Shown here: one piece after another, positions 23,561 to 34,733 of the stretch
Position numbering within the stretch: position 1 is the first letter of the stretch
How the letters are laid out: each line of letters starts with the position of its first letter
Assembly (NCBI RefSeq): GCF_047675955.1
Contig: NC_132916.1
Location: forward strand, 65,403,481-65,467,480
Direction: 5' to 3'
Origin: Chlorocebus sabaeus
Taxonomy: Eukaryota > Chordata > Mammalia > Primates > Cercopithecidae
Length of the DNA: 64,000 nt
Translations under genes and position numbers: made by a program
Notes under the pieces: model-generated
Seen by the model: only the letters and a program-made list of their open reading frames with translations
Database searches by the model: none
Told to the model about the DNA's origin: nothing

Positions 23561-24440
23561 CTCTAAAGGATTTTCTCAGGCAGAAATAAAAAGATTCCAC
23601 AATGGAACACAGGAATCGAGAAATAAATGAGAAGCAAAGGTAAAAGTAAATATAAATACACTTATTGACTGCATCAACATGTCTTCTGAAGTTTGTAATA
23701 TGTAATGAAATAAAATGCGTGGCAATAATATCACAAAGAGTAGGAGACTTAATTCAGTCAAATGATTATTATATGCTTGCATTTTCTAGGAAAAAGTTAG
23801 AGTACTAATTGCGTTAGATTTTAATGTCAAGATGAATAATGTAATAGTGAAGATAAGCCCTAAAACTATAGTAAGTCTAAGTATAATTAAAACACTAATA
23901 GAGAAGAAATACTGAATAATAATGCTACTAATAGTAACCATACTGGTTATTACAGAAAAAGCTGATAAAGTAGCAGAAAACAGGCAAATATATGAAACAA
24001 AAATCAAACATTGACAGGATGTTAAATATAAGCTAGACACAATAATGATTATATTAACAGAAAATAAATTTTGAAACTCCAAATAAAATACACATATCAT
24101 CATATTGGTTTAAAGTAAAATCAAACCCAATTTCATACAAATTACCGCACAAACTAAGATACAGAATTTTACAGAAATTAAAGAAAGGTTAAAAAAGAAG
24201 AACAAGCAAATATTATCCAAAATGAAGCTGACAGTCTCAATTTTTAAAAAAGGGATATTTCAAAATGATAAAAATTTTAATTCTCAATTTTCATGGACTT
24301 ATTTACATTCTCTTAGATATATAAAACCAAACTTGATAAAATTTTTAACTAGTAGAACTAGATAAATCAATTGTCATAATGGGAGAGTTTAAAATGCCAC
24401 TGTCGCTATCTGATAGAAAACAAAAGATCTATAAAAATGG
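23561..24440 (+). mobile_element. L1M LINE fragment, ORF2 endonuclease region
   Basis: A-rich sense text with the rhythm of old L1 ORF2 5' part; the clearest match is 24130-24440, where 'CAATTGTCATAATGGGAGAG' corresponds to the endonuclease stretch 'gtgggagactttaacacccc'. The part before 24000 is a weaker match. Heavily mutated. Confidence 0.5.
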
Positions 24441-25129
24441 TGTTTCGTATAGATATTTTATAGAAACCTTTTATCAACTTAAAGACATTCTTCTTGCCTT
24501 AGTTATTCAAGCACTTTTTAAAAATCATTATACATAGTGACATCTGCTGAATAAATTTTCTGTATATTTTGAGATGATAATACTTTCCTACTTTAATGAT
24601 TTTCTGTAGTAAATTAATGTTTTTTCATTGATGTTAAACCAACCTGGAATTCCTTTTATGAACTCAATTTGATTGAAATGCATTGTTTTAAATGCATTGA
24701 TGAATTAGCTTGTTAATTTGTTTATGGTATTGCATCTATACTCATAAAAGTGATTGATCAATATTTTTCCTTTCCTGTCTTTGTCTAATATTACCATTCT
24801 GTTTGTCCAATGACATGAATTGAAAATTGTCCCTTCTCTTTCCTGGGAGAATTTATGTGAAATTATAATTTTTATTTCCTTCGAGGTTTGAAAGAAGTTC
24901 TCTAAGAAACTTTCTGGGACTGATACTTATATCTAGAAAAATTTCCAATAACCAGTTGCACTGTTTAAATGATTATAGAACTATTCAGTTTTGTATTTCT
25001 TTTTGATTATATGTTGGTGAATTTATTCTATTATGATTAATATATTATAGTTTTGTATTATGATTAATATAGTGTTCTATTATGTTATTTGCTCTTATCT
25101 TAATCATATTCTACTTTGAGTTATTCTAA
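24441..25129 (-). mobile_element. L1M LINE fragment, ORF2 RT region
   Basis: Antisense L1: 'AAACCAACCTGGAATTCCTTTTATGAACTC', 'TTGTTTATGGTATTGCATCTATACTC', 'TGTCTTTGTCTAATATTACC' and 'GGGAGAATTTATGTGAAATTATAATT' are in the order of the antisense reverse-transcriptase region. An antisense Alu interrupts it at 25130, and the L1 continues to about 25575. Confidence 0.75.
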
Positions 25130-25425
25130 TTTTTTTTTTTTTTTTGAGATGGAGTCTAGCTCTGTCACCCAAGCTGGAGTACAGTGGCACAATCTCAGCT
25201 CACTGCAACCGCCGCCTTCTGGGTTCAAGTGATTTTCCTGCCTCAGCCTCCCGAGTAGCTGAGATTACAGGCGCCAACCACGATGCCCAGCTAATTTTTG
25301 TATTTTTAGTAGAGACGGGGTTTCACTGTGTTGGCCAGGCTAGTCTTGAACTCCTGACCTCATGATCTGTCCATCTCGGCCTCCCAAAGTGTTGGGATTA
25401 CAAGCGTGAGCCACCGCACCCAGCC
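25130..25425 (-). mobile_element. AluS-like, full length, antisense
   Basis: T16 tail at 25130-25145, GAGATGGAGTCTAGCTCTGT, both monomers, ending CCGCACCCAGCC. Several CpG sites are already decayed, and the right-arm wording (GTTCAAGTGATTTTCCTGCC) fits AluS. It is inserted in an antisense L1M. Confidence 0.95.
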
Positions 25426-25575
25426 TCTAAATTCTTAATGTTGTTGCTTAGCTCACTAATTCTGAGCTTTTCTGCATTCTATACATTTTTACCTAGTATT
25501 TTTATTTGATTCAATTCTCAATATTTTCTAAATTTTATTATGATTTCTTCTTTAGTTGAGTTTATTTGTATTACA
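25426..25575 (-). mobile_element. L1M ORF2, continuation past Alu
   Basis: GCTTTTCTGCATTCTATACA and TTTATTATGATTTCTTCTTT fit the antisense L1 text between the RT and endonuclease domains, so this continues the block at 24441-25129. Confidence 0.6.
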
Positions 25576-25589
25576 GTGTAATATTCCTA

Positions 25590-26110
25590 AGGTGCTCAAC
25601 TGGATAGACACAAATTTAAATGTATCTACATACCACTATTTTAATCCATGTAACTACCACTCAGATCAATAGATAAATGATTTACAGTGTTCCATAAGTT
25701 TCCTAAAGCCTCTTTCCAGTTGATCTCATGCCCAAATCTCTCCCCACATCAGTATACACTCATTAACTAACTAACTTTTTTCATTTATTATCTCACTGGT
25801 GAGATTCATCCATGTTGTTTCATGTAGCAGTAGTTCAATCTCGTAGCTGTACAGTATCACATTGTATGAAGGTAGCACAATTTATTGATTGATGTTATGG
25901 TTGATGAATATTAGATTATTTCCAGCTCTTTGGCTCTGAGGTATTAATCCTCTATGAACATCATTGTTTAGATATTTGGTAAATATGCACTGTTTTCTCT
26001 TGGAAATGAAATGGAACTGTGGAATTCCATCTGAACTGGGAATTGAATTGTAGATTTTTTGGAATATAGAATGAGAGTAAATATATATTGTTGTTAGATA
26101 ATTTATTCTA
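25590..26110 (-). mobile_element. L1M 3' end (ORF2 tail/3' UTR)
   Basis: Antisense L1M 3' end: 'GAGATTCATCCATGTTGTTT', 'AGCAGTAGTTCAATCTCGTA', 'CACATTGTATGAAGG' and 'CACAATTTATTGATTGATG' keep the familiar antisense order of the L1M tail. It lies between two endonuclease/RT-type segments, so it is either a second L1 inserted in the first or a mosaic. Confidence 0.7.
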
Positions 26111-26169
26111 CATGTCATAAAAATTCCTTGTCTTTTGTTGCTGCTAGCTTTATGAACTATTACATTATC

Positions 26170-26555
26170 AGTTTTCTTGAATGTTTTTTGAATAGTCTTC
26201 AATTGTGTGTATTTCCTACTCAGTGAGTGACATTAGTTCTGTCCTGTTAATTATGTTGGTAATATCTGTTGTATTTGTTCTGATTATCTTTGTCAATTTC
26301 ATCCATTTATATAATATGTATTAAAAAGTATCCACTCAATTTTTAGATTTGGCCACATTTTCTTAAAATTATGGCAAACTTTTCATTAAATTAAGTTATA
26401 TTAATAGCTGCATTCAATTTTAGAACTACTCAACTTAGATGTGAATTAAATTTAAATTTTCATGTAGTGATCTTTTTTGTCTTTAGTTATGATAATTTTG
26501 TTTGTATGGTTTTTAATCTGGTATTAATTTAACTACAACAGCATCATCTACTTAG

Positions 26556-26589
<34 letters not shown>

Positions 26590-26780
26590 TTCTAACTTTT
26601 GAAATTTAATTTTCCATTCCTTTACATTTTAGACTTGACTCTTGAAAATAGTATATCCTTATATTTCATATTTACAACAGTCTCAACTTCATTTTTGAAA
26701 GAAGGTTGTTTCATTTATTTCACTTTCATTTAATGTGATATGTTTACATTTACATATATTACAGCACTAATTCTCAATCA
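26170..26780 (-). mobile_element. L1M fragment, ORF2 endonuclease region
   Basis: Weakly conserved antisense text: TTCTGATTATCTTTGTCAAT, TTAATCTGGTATTAATTTAAC and TTTCATTTAATGTGATATG in the order of the L1 endonuclease region. It contains a TA microsatellite (26565-26589). It probably continues the block that ends at 25575. Confidence 0.5.
26565..26589. repeat. (TA)n microsatellite
   Basis: Twelve TA units, uninterrupted, within an old L1 fragment. Confidence 0.9.
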
Positions 26781-27937
26781 CTTTTTACCTTGGAGAAAAC
26801 CTTGAAAATATTTACATGTGTCAGGGAACCTCTGCAAAAAAAAAAAATTGTTATATCTACATTGCATAATATATTGGCATGAATAATAAACTTTAGCTAT
26901 ATTAGTCCAATAATAGTTGCCTCTTATTTTTTGAATAGAGAATAATCTATTTTCTGTGGATCTGTTTATGTTGGACAACTTATCATCATACCATGTTTTT
27001 GTATATTTCCCTCTACCATCTACTAAGGTAATAGAATATTTAAAAAATAATTCAAATTTTTCTTCCTTTAAAAAAAAATTTAACCTCTTACTTATTTTTT
27101 CACCTCAATTCAAGTTTTTCTGAAATATTTAACATAGAGTTTTACTGCACAGAATTCTAATAAGGATATTACTATAAAGTATGTGAAAAAATTTTCTTTT
27201 TTCTCTTCCCCTTCTTAAAACCAGAATTGACCTGCCAGCCAAACTTTCTTGAATGAAATTTGGTATTAAGCTTAATTTACCTTTCTGCAGATTAATTTCT
27301 TTCCTTCCTTTTCAAAATGTATAACTCAAAAAGAAAATATACAAATGGTGATTCTAATTGGATATTATCTGATGTTATTGCCACATGGAATGGGTTGATA
27401 TGGTTGAATGATAAAACTACTAAAACTGTAAACCAAAGACATATGATTAAAAGTATAGCCTAAAATATAATTTAATATATCTTTGGAAAACATATTTTCT
27501 GAGTGGTATGTTTAGACTCAATATATCAGTTATCAAACTGTTATGCACATGTGTTGGTTACATAAACTTTTTCATAACTCTATATATGCCTAAAAGTTAT
27601 TTTGGAATCAAATATAAAGAATTAAATGTATATGAAAATTGTGCTTATGTTTCTTTGCTAAATAGTCACTCAATGCTGGTTCAAACCTGCAATAAACATA
27701 CATTAGTTTCATTTTAAACTGAATGAGACAATTTCTGTAGTTGCTCCCAATGCCCTTTTTAAACAAGTAGAAGGTTGCATACCCATGTTAGAAGTTAAAA
27801 ACAGCATGAAAGCACTCAGTGCCTTCTGACTGGAGGGAGATTCTTTTTCTTCCATAGAAATGTAGAAGATGTCTAGAGGCAGAATAGTAACTCTAATCTT
27901 GATTGTGTGGTCAGACTGTAGCTCATTAAGTTATTTC
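26781..27937. other. AT-rich DNA, no gene seen
   Basis: No repeat or gene recognised. The 69-codon frame at 27508-27717 is unsupported. Confidence 0.45.
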
Positions 27938-27997
27938 TCTTTTTCTCTCTCTTTTCTCTCTCTCTCTCTCTCTTTCTTTTTCTTTCTTTCTCTTTCT
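27938..27997. repeat. Pyrimidine-rich CT/TTTC tract
   Basis: TCTCTTTTTCTCTCTC... and TTTC units leading directly into the T tail of the antisense Alu that follows. Probably a degenerated extension of that tail. Confidence 0.85.
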
Positions 27998-28310
27998 TTT
28001 TTTTTTTTTTTTTTTTTTTTTTGATAGGATTTCACTTTGTCATCCAGACTGGAGTACAGGAGTTCAGTGACACGGTCTCGGCTCACTACAACCTCAACTT
28101 CTCAGGCTCAAGTGATCCTCCCACCTCAACCTCCAGAGTAGCTCGGAATATAGGCGCACACCATCATACCTGGCTAATTTTTGTACTTTGTGTAGAGACA
28201 GGGTTTCTCCATGTTGCCCAAGCTGGTCTTCAACTCCTGAGCTTAAGCAATCTGCCCGTCTTGGCCTCTCAAATTGCTGGGATTACAGGCATGAGCTATG
28301 GCTCCCGGCC
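27998..28310 (-). mobile_element. AluJ-like, full length, antisense
   Basis: Long T tail, then GATAGGATTTCACTTTGTCATCC ... ending GCTCCCGGCC. It is strongly diverged (few CpGs, AluJ-type wording such as CCTCCCACCTCAACCTCC), so it is one of the oldest Alus here. The 123-codon plus-strand frame over it is an antisense Alu frame, not a gene. Confidence 0.92.
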
Positions 28311-28526
28311 TCTTTCTCTTCTTTCAAAGCTAAGTTCTCGGGCTGAAAAGAAATTACACAGAAAGTGTTTATTATTCTGTTATATACTTTGAGTTGAGAG
28401 GAAAGAAAAGTACTGTTTAGTATTATTCTGGAGTTCTCGTGATGATTTTCAGAAAAGTTTGGGCTTTGACATGTCCTTTCTCAGTCTAAGCCCAAGTAAT
28501 GGTGAAAATATTTCAATATTCTCTTT

Positions 28527-28532
28527 TGTAAC

Positions 28533-28541
<9 letters not shown>
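28527..28541. repeat. Target-site duplication of AluY (left)
   Basis: TGTAACATGATTTTT, repeated exactly at 28864-28878 on the far side of the Alu. Confidence 0.9.
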
Positions 28542-28582
<41 letters not shown>

Positions 28583-28863
28583 AGACGGAGTCTGGCTCTA
28601 TCGCCCAGACTGGGGTGCAGTGGCCAGATCTCAGGTCACTGCAAGCTCCGCCTCCTGGGTTTACGCCATTCTCTTGCCTCAGCCTCCCGAGTAGCTGGAA
28701 CTACAGGCGCCCGCCACCTCGCCCGGCTAGTTTTTTGTATTTTTTAGTAGAGACGGGGTTTCACCGTGTTAGCCAGGATGGTCTCCATTTCCTGACCTCG
28801 TGATCCGCCCATCTCGGCCTCCCAAAGTTCTGGGATTACAGGCTTGAGCCACCGTGCCCGGCC
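28542..28863 (-). mobile_element. AluY, cercopithecid-type, antisense
   Basis: Young full-length Alu with a 45-T run (28537-28581, partly target). Right monomer GAGACGGAGTCTGG, then CCGCCTCCTGGGTTTACGCC and CCGCCACCTCGCCCGGCTAG. The G in GGCTAGTTTTTTGTA, the extended TTTTTTAGTAG, CGCCCATCTCGG and CAGGCTTGAGCC are changes I associate with Old World monkey AluY (AluYR-like) and not with human AluY. A perfect 15-bp duplication TGTAACATGATTTTT lies at 28527-28541 and 28864-28878. Confidence 0.93.
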
Positions 28864-28878
28864 TGTAACATGATTTTT

Positions 28879-29178
28879 AAAATGCAATTGATATTACTAA
28901 ATATGTGTTTTTTCTCATTTAACTACAAAAAGTTTGCATTTAAAGTAAAAACAAAAAAAGAATCCAGGTCCTTGCAAAGACTTGTTAAACTGGATCATGT
29001 GATGAAAATGTCTGCCAATTAGATAGGTTTCTGCAGTGATTTTTCATCTTTAAAGTGCTCAGCAAAATTCGGCCTGCATTTTTTTTTTGACAGTGCTTCT
29101 CCAATTCTTGTTCAGCTGAAACATCCTATCGGGAACTCTTCCTCCATTAAGCTACTGAATTCCTTTTTGCAGCAGGAG

Positions 29179-29180
<2 letters not shown>
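28879..29180. other. Single-copy DNA, nothing recognised
   Basis: Short AT-rich gap between the AluY and the GT repeat; no gene or repeat family seen. Confidence 0.45.
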
Positions 29181-29223
<43 letters not shown>

Positions 29224-29228
29224 TGTGA
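29181..29228. repeat. (GT)n microsatellite
   Basis: Eighteen GT units, an AT interruption, then five more TG units. Alternating purine-pyrimidine can form Z-DNA, and this length is likely polymorphic. Confidence 0.95.
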
Positions 29229-30808
29229 TATTTGCCCAGGTTTTTATATATTTTTAAAAAGATTCTTAAGCAAGCTGGTTTGGATTTAATAAAATTGACC
29301 ATTTTTGTGGTATTCCTGAACTTTTATTATTTCCTTTCCATGACTTTCTTTACATTAGCACCAGTTTGTGAACAAAACATTGTTTGATGACAGTATTTGG
29401 ACTTTGGCTTAATACGAGAGGTAAAATCTTCAAGGAGCCAACTACTGATGGAGTACCTAGTGCAAATGCTAATCCAACCCACCGAAGAGAAAACTTCTGT
29501 TTCAGATATAAAGACAAAACATTAAATATATCTAGTCATTTGCTTGTTACAGACCACTCTTTGCACAGGGAATGTTACTGTGAATTTTATTATCATTTAC
29601 AAATATTACAAATGCTACAGAATGCTGTTTATTGGTGAAATCTATTCATCAACTTGGATATTAGTTTCTGTTTTTTCAGTTTATTACACAAAACCTCTTC
29701 AATATATTGTAACATATCATCAATGCCTTGATGATCATACTCCTTAAAAGTGGAATCTTTTCAAACTTTCCTTCAGCATCTTTTCTCAGCCATTACCTCA
29801 GCATAATTTTACATGCCGGCATTATTAGGTTTTGACCATTTGTGTAACTTTTCTGGACAATATTTTCTGCTAGTACATAACTTATATCCTTTTCACAGGA
29901 TGTACTTTTCAACAAACATAATATTTTAAATTCTAATAGTTATATAGAACAATCAGTACTATCATTTATCCAGTGACTGTGATTTGAAATAAGTGTCTTT
30001 AATTTTCCTGGAAATAATGTTGCATTTTGAGTTTGTCACAGAAGACAGAAAGGCATATGCCGGGTTGGACTATCAGCTCAAGTAAAATTCACTGAGAGAG
30101 AGATTTTGTTGGAAAAAGAGATTTTATGTGTCCCTTTCCACACCACTACATGACTCAGCAGAATGTAAGTCTTCATCACTAACCTTACCAGAATTATCCA
30201 TTGGTACCAGCCTAACATGCTCCTCTTCCATTTCATAACTAATCTTAACAGATCACCCCATTGAATCCTCAGACACATTTAGAAATCCAAGGGCTAATAA
30301 GATACAAAATAGAAGGGTATAATATAAAATGAAATGAGAATATTGAAAAAAATCACAATATAATTTACTTCTAGCCTATAATCAAAGTTTTGTAATGTTT
30401 ATCGGCAGTACATTTGATAACCTGAGACACTGGAACTTAATTTCTCCCCTTAAAACTTTTCTTAACACATAAGCAGTGTTGCAGTTAATTCTGTTACACG
30501 TGGCAGATTGTATTTTTCAAAGAGAGCCACATATTCAGAACGCAATCTTCTGTAATAACCAGCTAATGCTTATCATCACATCATTTTGTTCCTTTTACCC
30601 AATGTCAAGAACGAGAAAGCTGAATTTCCTTGCTGTCATTTCTGAGGAGTAGGGGCTTAATATCTATTTCATCACTGTTTTTGAGGACTAATCTTATGAA
30701 GAAGTCTCTTATTTGATGCTTCACCACAGTGTGTCATATGCTATACTTTTTGCAGTCTGCAAAGAGGAAGAATTGAACTTCCACTTTTCCACAGAAATTG
30801 TTGGGGCT
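29229..30808. other. Single-copy DNA, no gene seen
   Basis: Overlapping frames at 29384-29638 and 29544-29747 are in different frames of AT-rich DNA and have no recognised domain. No repeat was identified with confidence. Confidence 0.45.
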
Positions 30809-31250
30809 TGCATTAGGTTGTTCTTGCATTGCTATAAAGAAATACCTGAGACTGGGTAATAAATTAAAAAAAAAAAGAGAGATTTAATTGGCTCACAGTT
30901 TTGCCAGCTTTACAGGAAACATGGGATCTTCTTAGCTTCTGGGGAGGCCAAAGGAAGCTTACAATCATAGTGGAAGGTAAAGGAGGAGCCAGCAAGTCAC
31001 GTGGCCAAACAGCAGCAAGAGAGAGAGAGAATGAGAATTTGCCACACAAATTTAAATGACCAGATCTCATGTGAACTCAAAATGAGAGCTCCCTTATAAC
31101 CAAGGGGATGTTCTGAGCCATTCATGAGGGATCAGCTCCCATAATCCAAACACCTCCCACCAGGTCCCACCTCCAATGTTGGGGATTACACTTCAGTATG
31201 AGATTACACTTCAGTATGAGATTTGGGCAGGGACCAATATCCAAAGGATA
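30809..31250 (-). mobile_element. MaLR LTR (MST/MLT1 type), antisense
   Basis: Plus-strand text TGCATTAGGTTGTTCTTGCATT, GAGACTGGGTAATAAATTA, TTTAATTGGCTCACAGTTT, CTTACAATCATAGTGGAAGG, CCAGATCTCATGTGAACTC, CACCTCCCACCAGGTCCCAC and ATGAGATTTGGGCAGG follow the order of an antisense MaLR LTR. Near its end an 18-bp unit (ATTACACTTCAGTATGAG) is duplicated in tandem. Subfamily not resolved. Confidence 0.88.
31185..31220. repeat. 18-bp perfect tandem duplication
   Basis: ATTACACTTCAGTATGAG occurs at 31185-31202 and again at 31203-31220, without change, inside the MaLR LTR. A single-copy family consensus is expected here, so this is a local event. Confidence 0.95.
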
Positions 31251-31355
31251 ACATGGCTAAAAAGGTTTCTTTCATCTTTTTTTAATTACAATAATTTTTT
31301 GGTATTGTTGAATTTCTCATCATCCCAGTGATGCTTTAAAAACTTGTGTATATTT

Positions 31356-31742
31356 GTGTCTTTGTCCATCTGTGCTGCTACAACAAAATACCATAGCCTG
31401 GTTACTTTATAAATAATCAAAATGTATTTCTCACAGTTCATGAGGCTGGGAAGTCCAAGATCAAGGCACTAGCAGGTTTGTGTGTAGTGCAGGCCGTTCT
31501 CTCTTTCAAAAATGGCACATTGCTGTACCCTCCTAAGTGGACAAATACTTGTCCTCACATGGCTGAATAGTCAGAAGGGCAAAAGAGACTTCCTTCAACC
31601 TCTTTTATCAGGCCTCTAATTTCATTCGTGAGGACTCTGACCTTCTGACTTAATCACCTCCTAAAAGCACTACCTCAAATACTATCACAATGCAATGAAG
31701 TTACAACATACGAATTTTGGAGGACACATTTAGAATACAGCA
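31356..31742 (-). mobile_element. MLT1-type MaLR LTR, antisense
   Basis: Plus-strand order: CTGTGCTGCTACAACAAAATACC, GGCTGGGAAGTCCAAGATCAAGG, GTCCTCACATGGCTGAATAG, TTAATCACCTCCTAAAAGC and GAATTTTGGAGGACACATTTAG. This is a recognisable antisense MLT1-class LTR, more diverged than the MSTA copy. It starts about 100 bases after the previous MaLR LTR in the same orientation but is a different family, so they are separate insertions. Confidence 0.85.
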
Positions 31743-33971
31743 GTTTGTTTTGTTTTCAGCATATCTGTTATTTCACTCCATAGGAATTTCCATCATATTT
31801 TTAGGAATAAAAATTCAAAAAGATCTTCCTATAAAGCAAGTATTTTAGTGTCATTTCCACTTGAGTGCCATAGCTTGAAACTATTCTGTTGATGATATTA
31901 CTCTTAAAGTCTAAACTCTTTTACATGCATTACCAGGTCAGCTCTCCTGTGGTCCCTGCTTGCTTCTCTTGTGTATTTTCTCCTTCCCCTTCAATGCACT
32001 CATTCTGTTCCGGCTTTCTAGGCTTCTTAAAACATGGCTTCCATTACTTTGTTTTTCTTTTCTTTTCTTTTTTAGTCTACTCCTATGTAACCTCTATGTG
32101 TTTCTGGGGCACTGTTTTGTTTTTTTTTTTTTTTTTTTTTTAGCAGAAACCCTTATCTAGAGGCTCTATTTCCTCATTCCTCAACCCCTTCTATCTACTT
32201 GCTGTCCTAAAACTTCACCTCTTAGAGGATACAGCCAAAGTGCATTATGTCTGCCTTGTTAGTTAACTCTCCAAAGTAGGAAATATACCCCTGGAGAGTG
32301 AGTTCATTGCACATCGGTACAGTATTTTTCCTTAGATCTCAACCAAAGGCCATAAAGATAGAAGGAATTGAGTGTAGGTACAATAAATAAATGAAAGCAT
32401 CATAACATTATATTACTTATGATGGCCCAAAGAATAAGAGGGTGCACATATGTGATACGTAAGTGTGCATGTGTTTGAGATGCTTAAAATTATTATTCTT
32501 ATAAAAATGGTTTAAAGGAAGATTTCCTGTTATAATTATTCACTCTGAAAGCTTTTTATTTATCTTTCCTGGCATTTAATTTAAGCAATTTATTCTGTTT
32601 CTTGATTTAAAGTTATAATTATCATTATTTGAATTACTTGCTTTGTATCAGTTTTTACAGTATTCCTATAGTCATATATTTAGGCAATATGAATAATTAT
32701 TTATGTATTTTATTACATGTTGCTATTAATCTTTGGGGCCAACAATTGCAGTGTGTTCATGTCCATATTATACAACTCTAACTGCTGCATTGAACAAACA
32801 TAACTCATTAGGATACAACTATTCCAAAAAAACTATTGTTTTTCACTGTGACCTGGAAATCCACTATGATATGTCCTTCCTCTTTTCTCTGTGAGAAATC
32901 TTAGATAGTCTTCATAACATTATTATTATGCCATTATTCTGGCACAATAAGTCTAACAGTCACCCATATCTGAGGAAAATTTCCATTTTGTTAATTAAAT
33001 TGTCTTTTGTAGTTGAGCCTTCATTTTCACCTCCTCAAGCAATGGCCTTCCTCAAGCTAGAACTGTAGTGAGAAGAAGGGATGTTGTCAGTTTCCTCTCT
33101 CTTTCCCCAATATTGTGCTAATGCTATTGCTGCACTTCTTTGCTTTCAGTCCCCAATTCCCATCCCCCTAGGTTGCCTGGAGCTCCCCATATAAAATAGG
33201 CATTGGGGAGAGATGAGTAAGAGATAGTATATCAAATGCACTTTGAATATCAAGAACATTATATATCTCTATTAGTAAATGTGATGGTATAGAGAGTAAG
33301 AAAGATACAGAAAGGTGAGAAAGAGATTTATTTATGCAGAATTATATTTTTGATGTCATATTTTTGCCTAGTTTTGGCAGGTAAGGGTTTTCATTCAAGT
33401 CACCTCAAGTCTCTTCTTCTCTTACTTTTGCTTCCCTCTGACCATTGGCTTTATTATCAGTAAAAGATTTTCACTCAGCAGCTCCCATATCTCACAGCAG
33501 AAGTATTTACCATCAAAGATAGGATCAGACATGCTACACTTGGACCCAAGTCCAAAAATCAGAGTAGTCTTATACGCATTGCGATGGATATAAATCTTAG
33601 GGACAATAAGTTGTGAGGAGGAAAATATAATTTTAAAAAAATGTAAATTCCATTGAACCACGTATTTGGGGAGAAGAAAAGTGTTATTGCGCAAAAGAGC
33701 TAAGTAAGGTATGTTAGGAATTTTAAGTGCAGAAGTCATTAACCATTGTATGGTGATGGAAGTAAAGAGAAAATGCATTCTCTTAGGAAACAGTACCATA
33801 TTTGTGGGTAGAAGTTTGTTGATTTTGTTTGGTTTTGATGAAACTTGTAGAAAAAAAACAATTCACCCTGGCTTTCAGAAGACTAAATCTTTATGAAACA
33901 TGATTATGTTGAAATACATAACAGATCTTAGTCATTGAAAACATTATTTTGATTCTTTTAAAAAAGTATTT
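31743..33971. other. Single-copy DNA with a poly(T) run, no gene seen
   Basis: A T run of 22 bases lies at 32120-32141. Frames at 31889-32143 and 33422-33799 (minus, 125 codons) were examined; the latter has no recognised domain or start context and may be chance. No named repeat recognised. Confidence 0.4.
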
Positions 33972-34204
33972 GGAGGCAGGGTGCGGTGACTCACACTTGT
34001 AATCCCAGCACTTTGGGAGGCCAAGGCAGGTGGATCACCTGAGGTCAGGAGTTTGAGACCAGCCTGACCTACATTTGCCAGGCGTGGTGGTGGGTGCCTG
34101 TAATCCCAGCTACTCGAGAGGCTGAAGTAGGAGAACTGTTTCAATCCAGGAGGCGGATTGCTGCTACTGCACTCAAGGCTGGGCAACAGAGCGAGACTGT
34201 GTCT

Positions 34205-34243
<39 letters not shown>
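33972..34243 (+). mobile_element. Alu with internal deletions, sense
   Basis: Starts GGAGGCAGGGTGCGGTGACTC and ends with a 38-A tail (34206-34243). The middle A-rich linker is missing (text jumps from CAGCCTGACCTACATT to GCCAGGCGTGG) and a second deletion lies in the right arm (GGAGGCGGATTGCTGCTACTGC). AluS or AluJ age. Confidence 0.92.
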
Positions 34244-34247
<4 letters not shown>

Positions 34248-34431
34248 GATTTTTGATCAAACTTAGAGCACCTACCTAAATATCTAAACAATAAACAATA
34301 AGTATCTTATATTTATAATAGCATAACACGTAGCCTTTGAGCAGTCTCCAGTATGGGTGGAGTCAATGGCTCAGCATTGTCATTAAGAGCAGGTCCCCTT
34401 CTTTCCTGCTCCAGCCTTGACATTGACTTTT

Positions 34432-34717
34432 TTTTTTTTTTTTTTTCCGTTCTGTCGCCCAGGCTGGAGTGCAGTGGCTTGACCTCAGCTCACTGCAAGC
34501 TCCGCCTCCCGGGTTCACACCATTCTCCTGCCTCAGCCTCCTGAGTAGCTGGGACTGTAGGCGCCTGCCATCACGCCCAGCTAATTGTTTTGTATTTTTA
34601 GTAGAGACGGGGTTTCGCCGTGTTAGCCAGGATGGTCTCGATCTCCTGACATCGTGATCCGCTCGCCTCAGCCTCCCAAAGTACTGGGATTTCAGGCGTG
34701 AGTCACTGTGCCTGGCC
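34432..34717 (-). mobile_element. AluY-like, antisense
   Basis: T tail, then CTGTCGCCCAGGCTGGAGTG, CTGCAAGCTCCGCCTCCCGG, CGGGGTTTCGCCGTGTTAGC, ending GTGCCTGGCC. The right monomer is short of its first 10-15 bases next to the tail. Flanks TGACATTGACTTTT (34418-34431) and TGACATTGGCTTTT (34720-34733) form the target duplication with one mismatch. Confidence 0.93.
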
Positions 34718-34733
34718 GGTGACATTGGCTTTT

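Noticed and set aside
23786..24103. 105-codon minus-strand frame rich in Ile, Ser, Thr and Leu, resembling a membrane protein
   Set aside because: The plus strand here is A-rich L1-like text; its complement encodes hydrophobic residues by composition alone.
28021..28392. 123-codon frame on the plus strand
   Set aside because: It lies over an antisense AluJ; antisense Alus commonly give such frames. No independent evidence for a gene.
33422..33799. 125-codon minus-strand frame
   Set aside because: Same reasons: no domain or context; composition typical of translated noncoding DNA.
34353..34725. Overlapping frames of 62-120 codons on both strands
   Set aside because: They lie over an antisense AluY and read Alu consensus in several frames.
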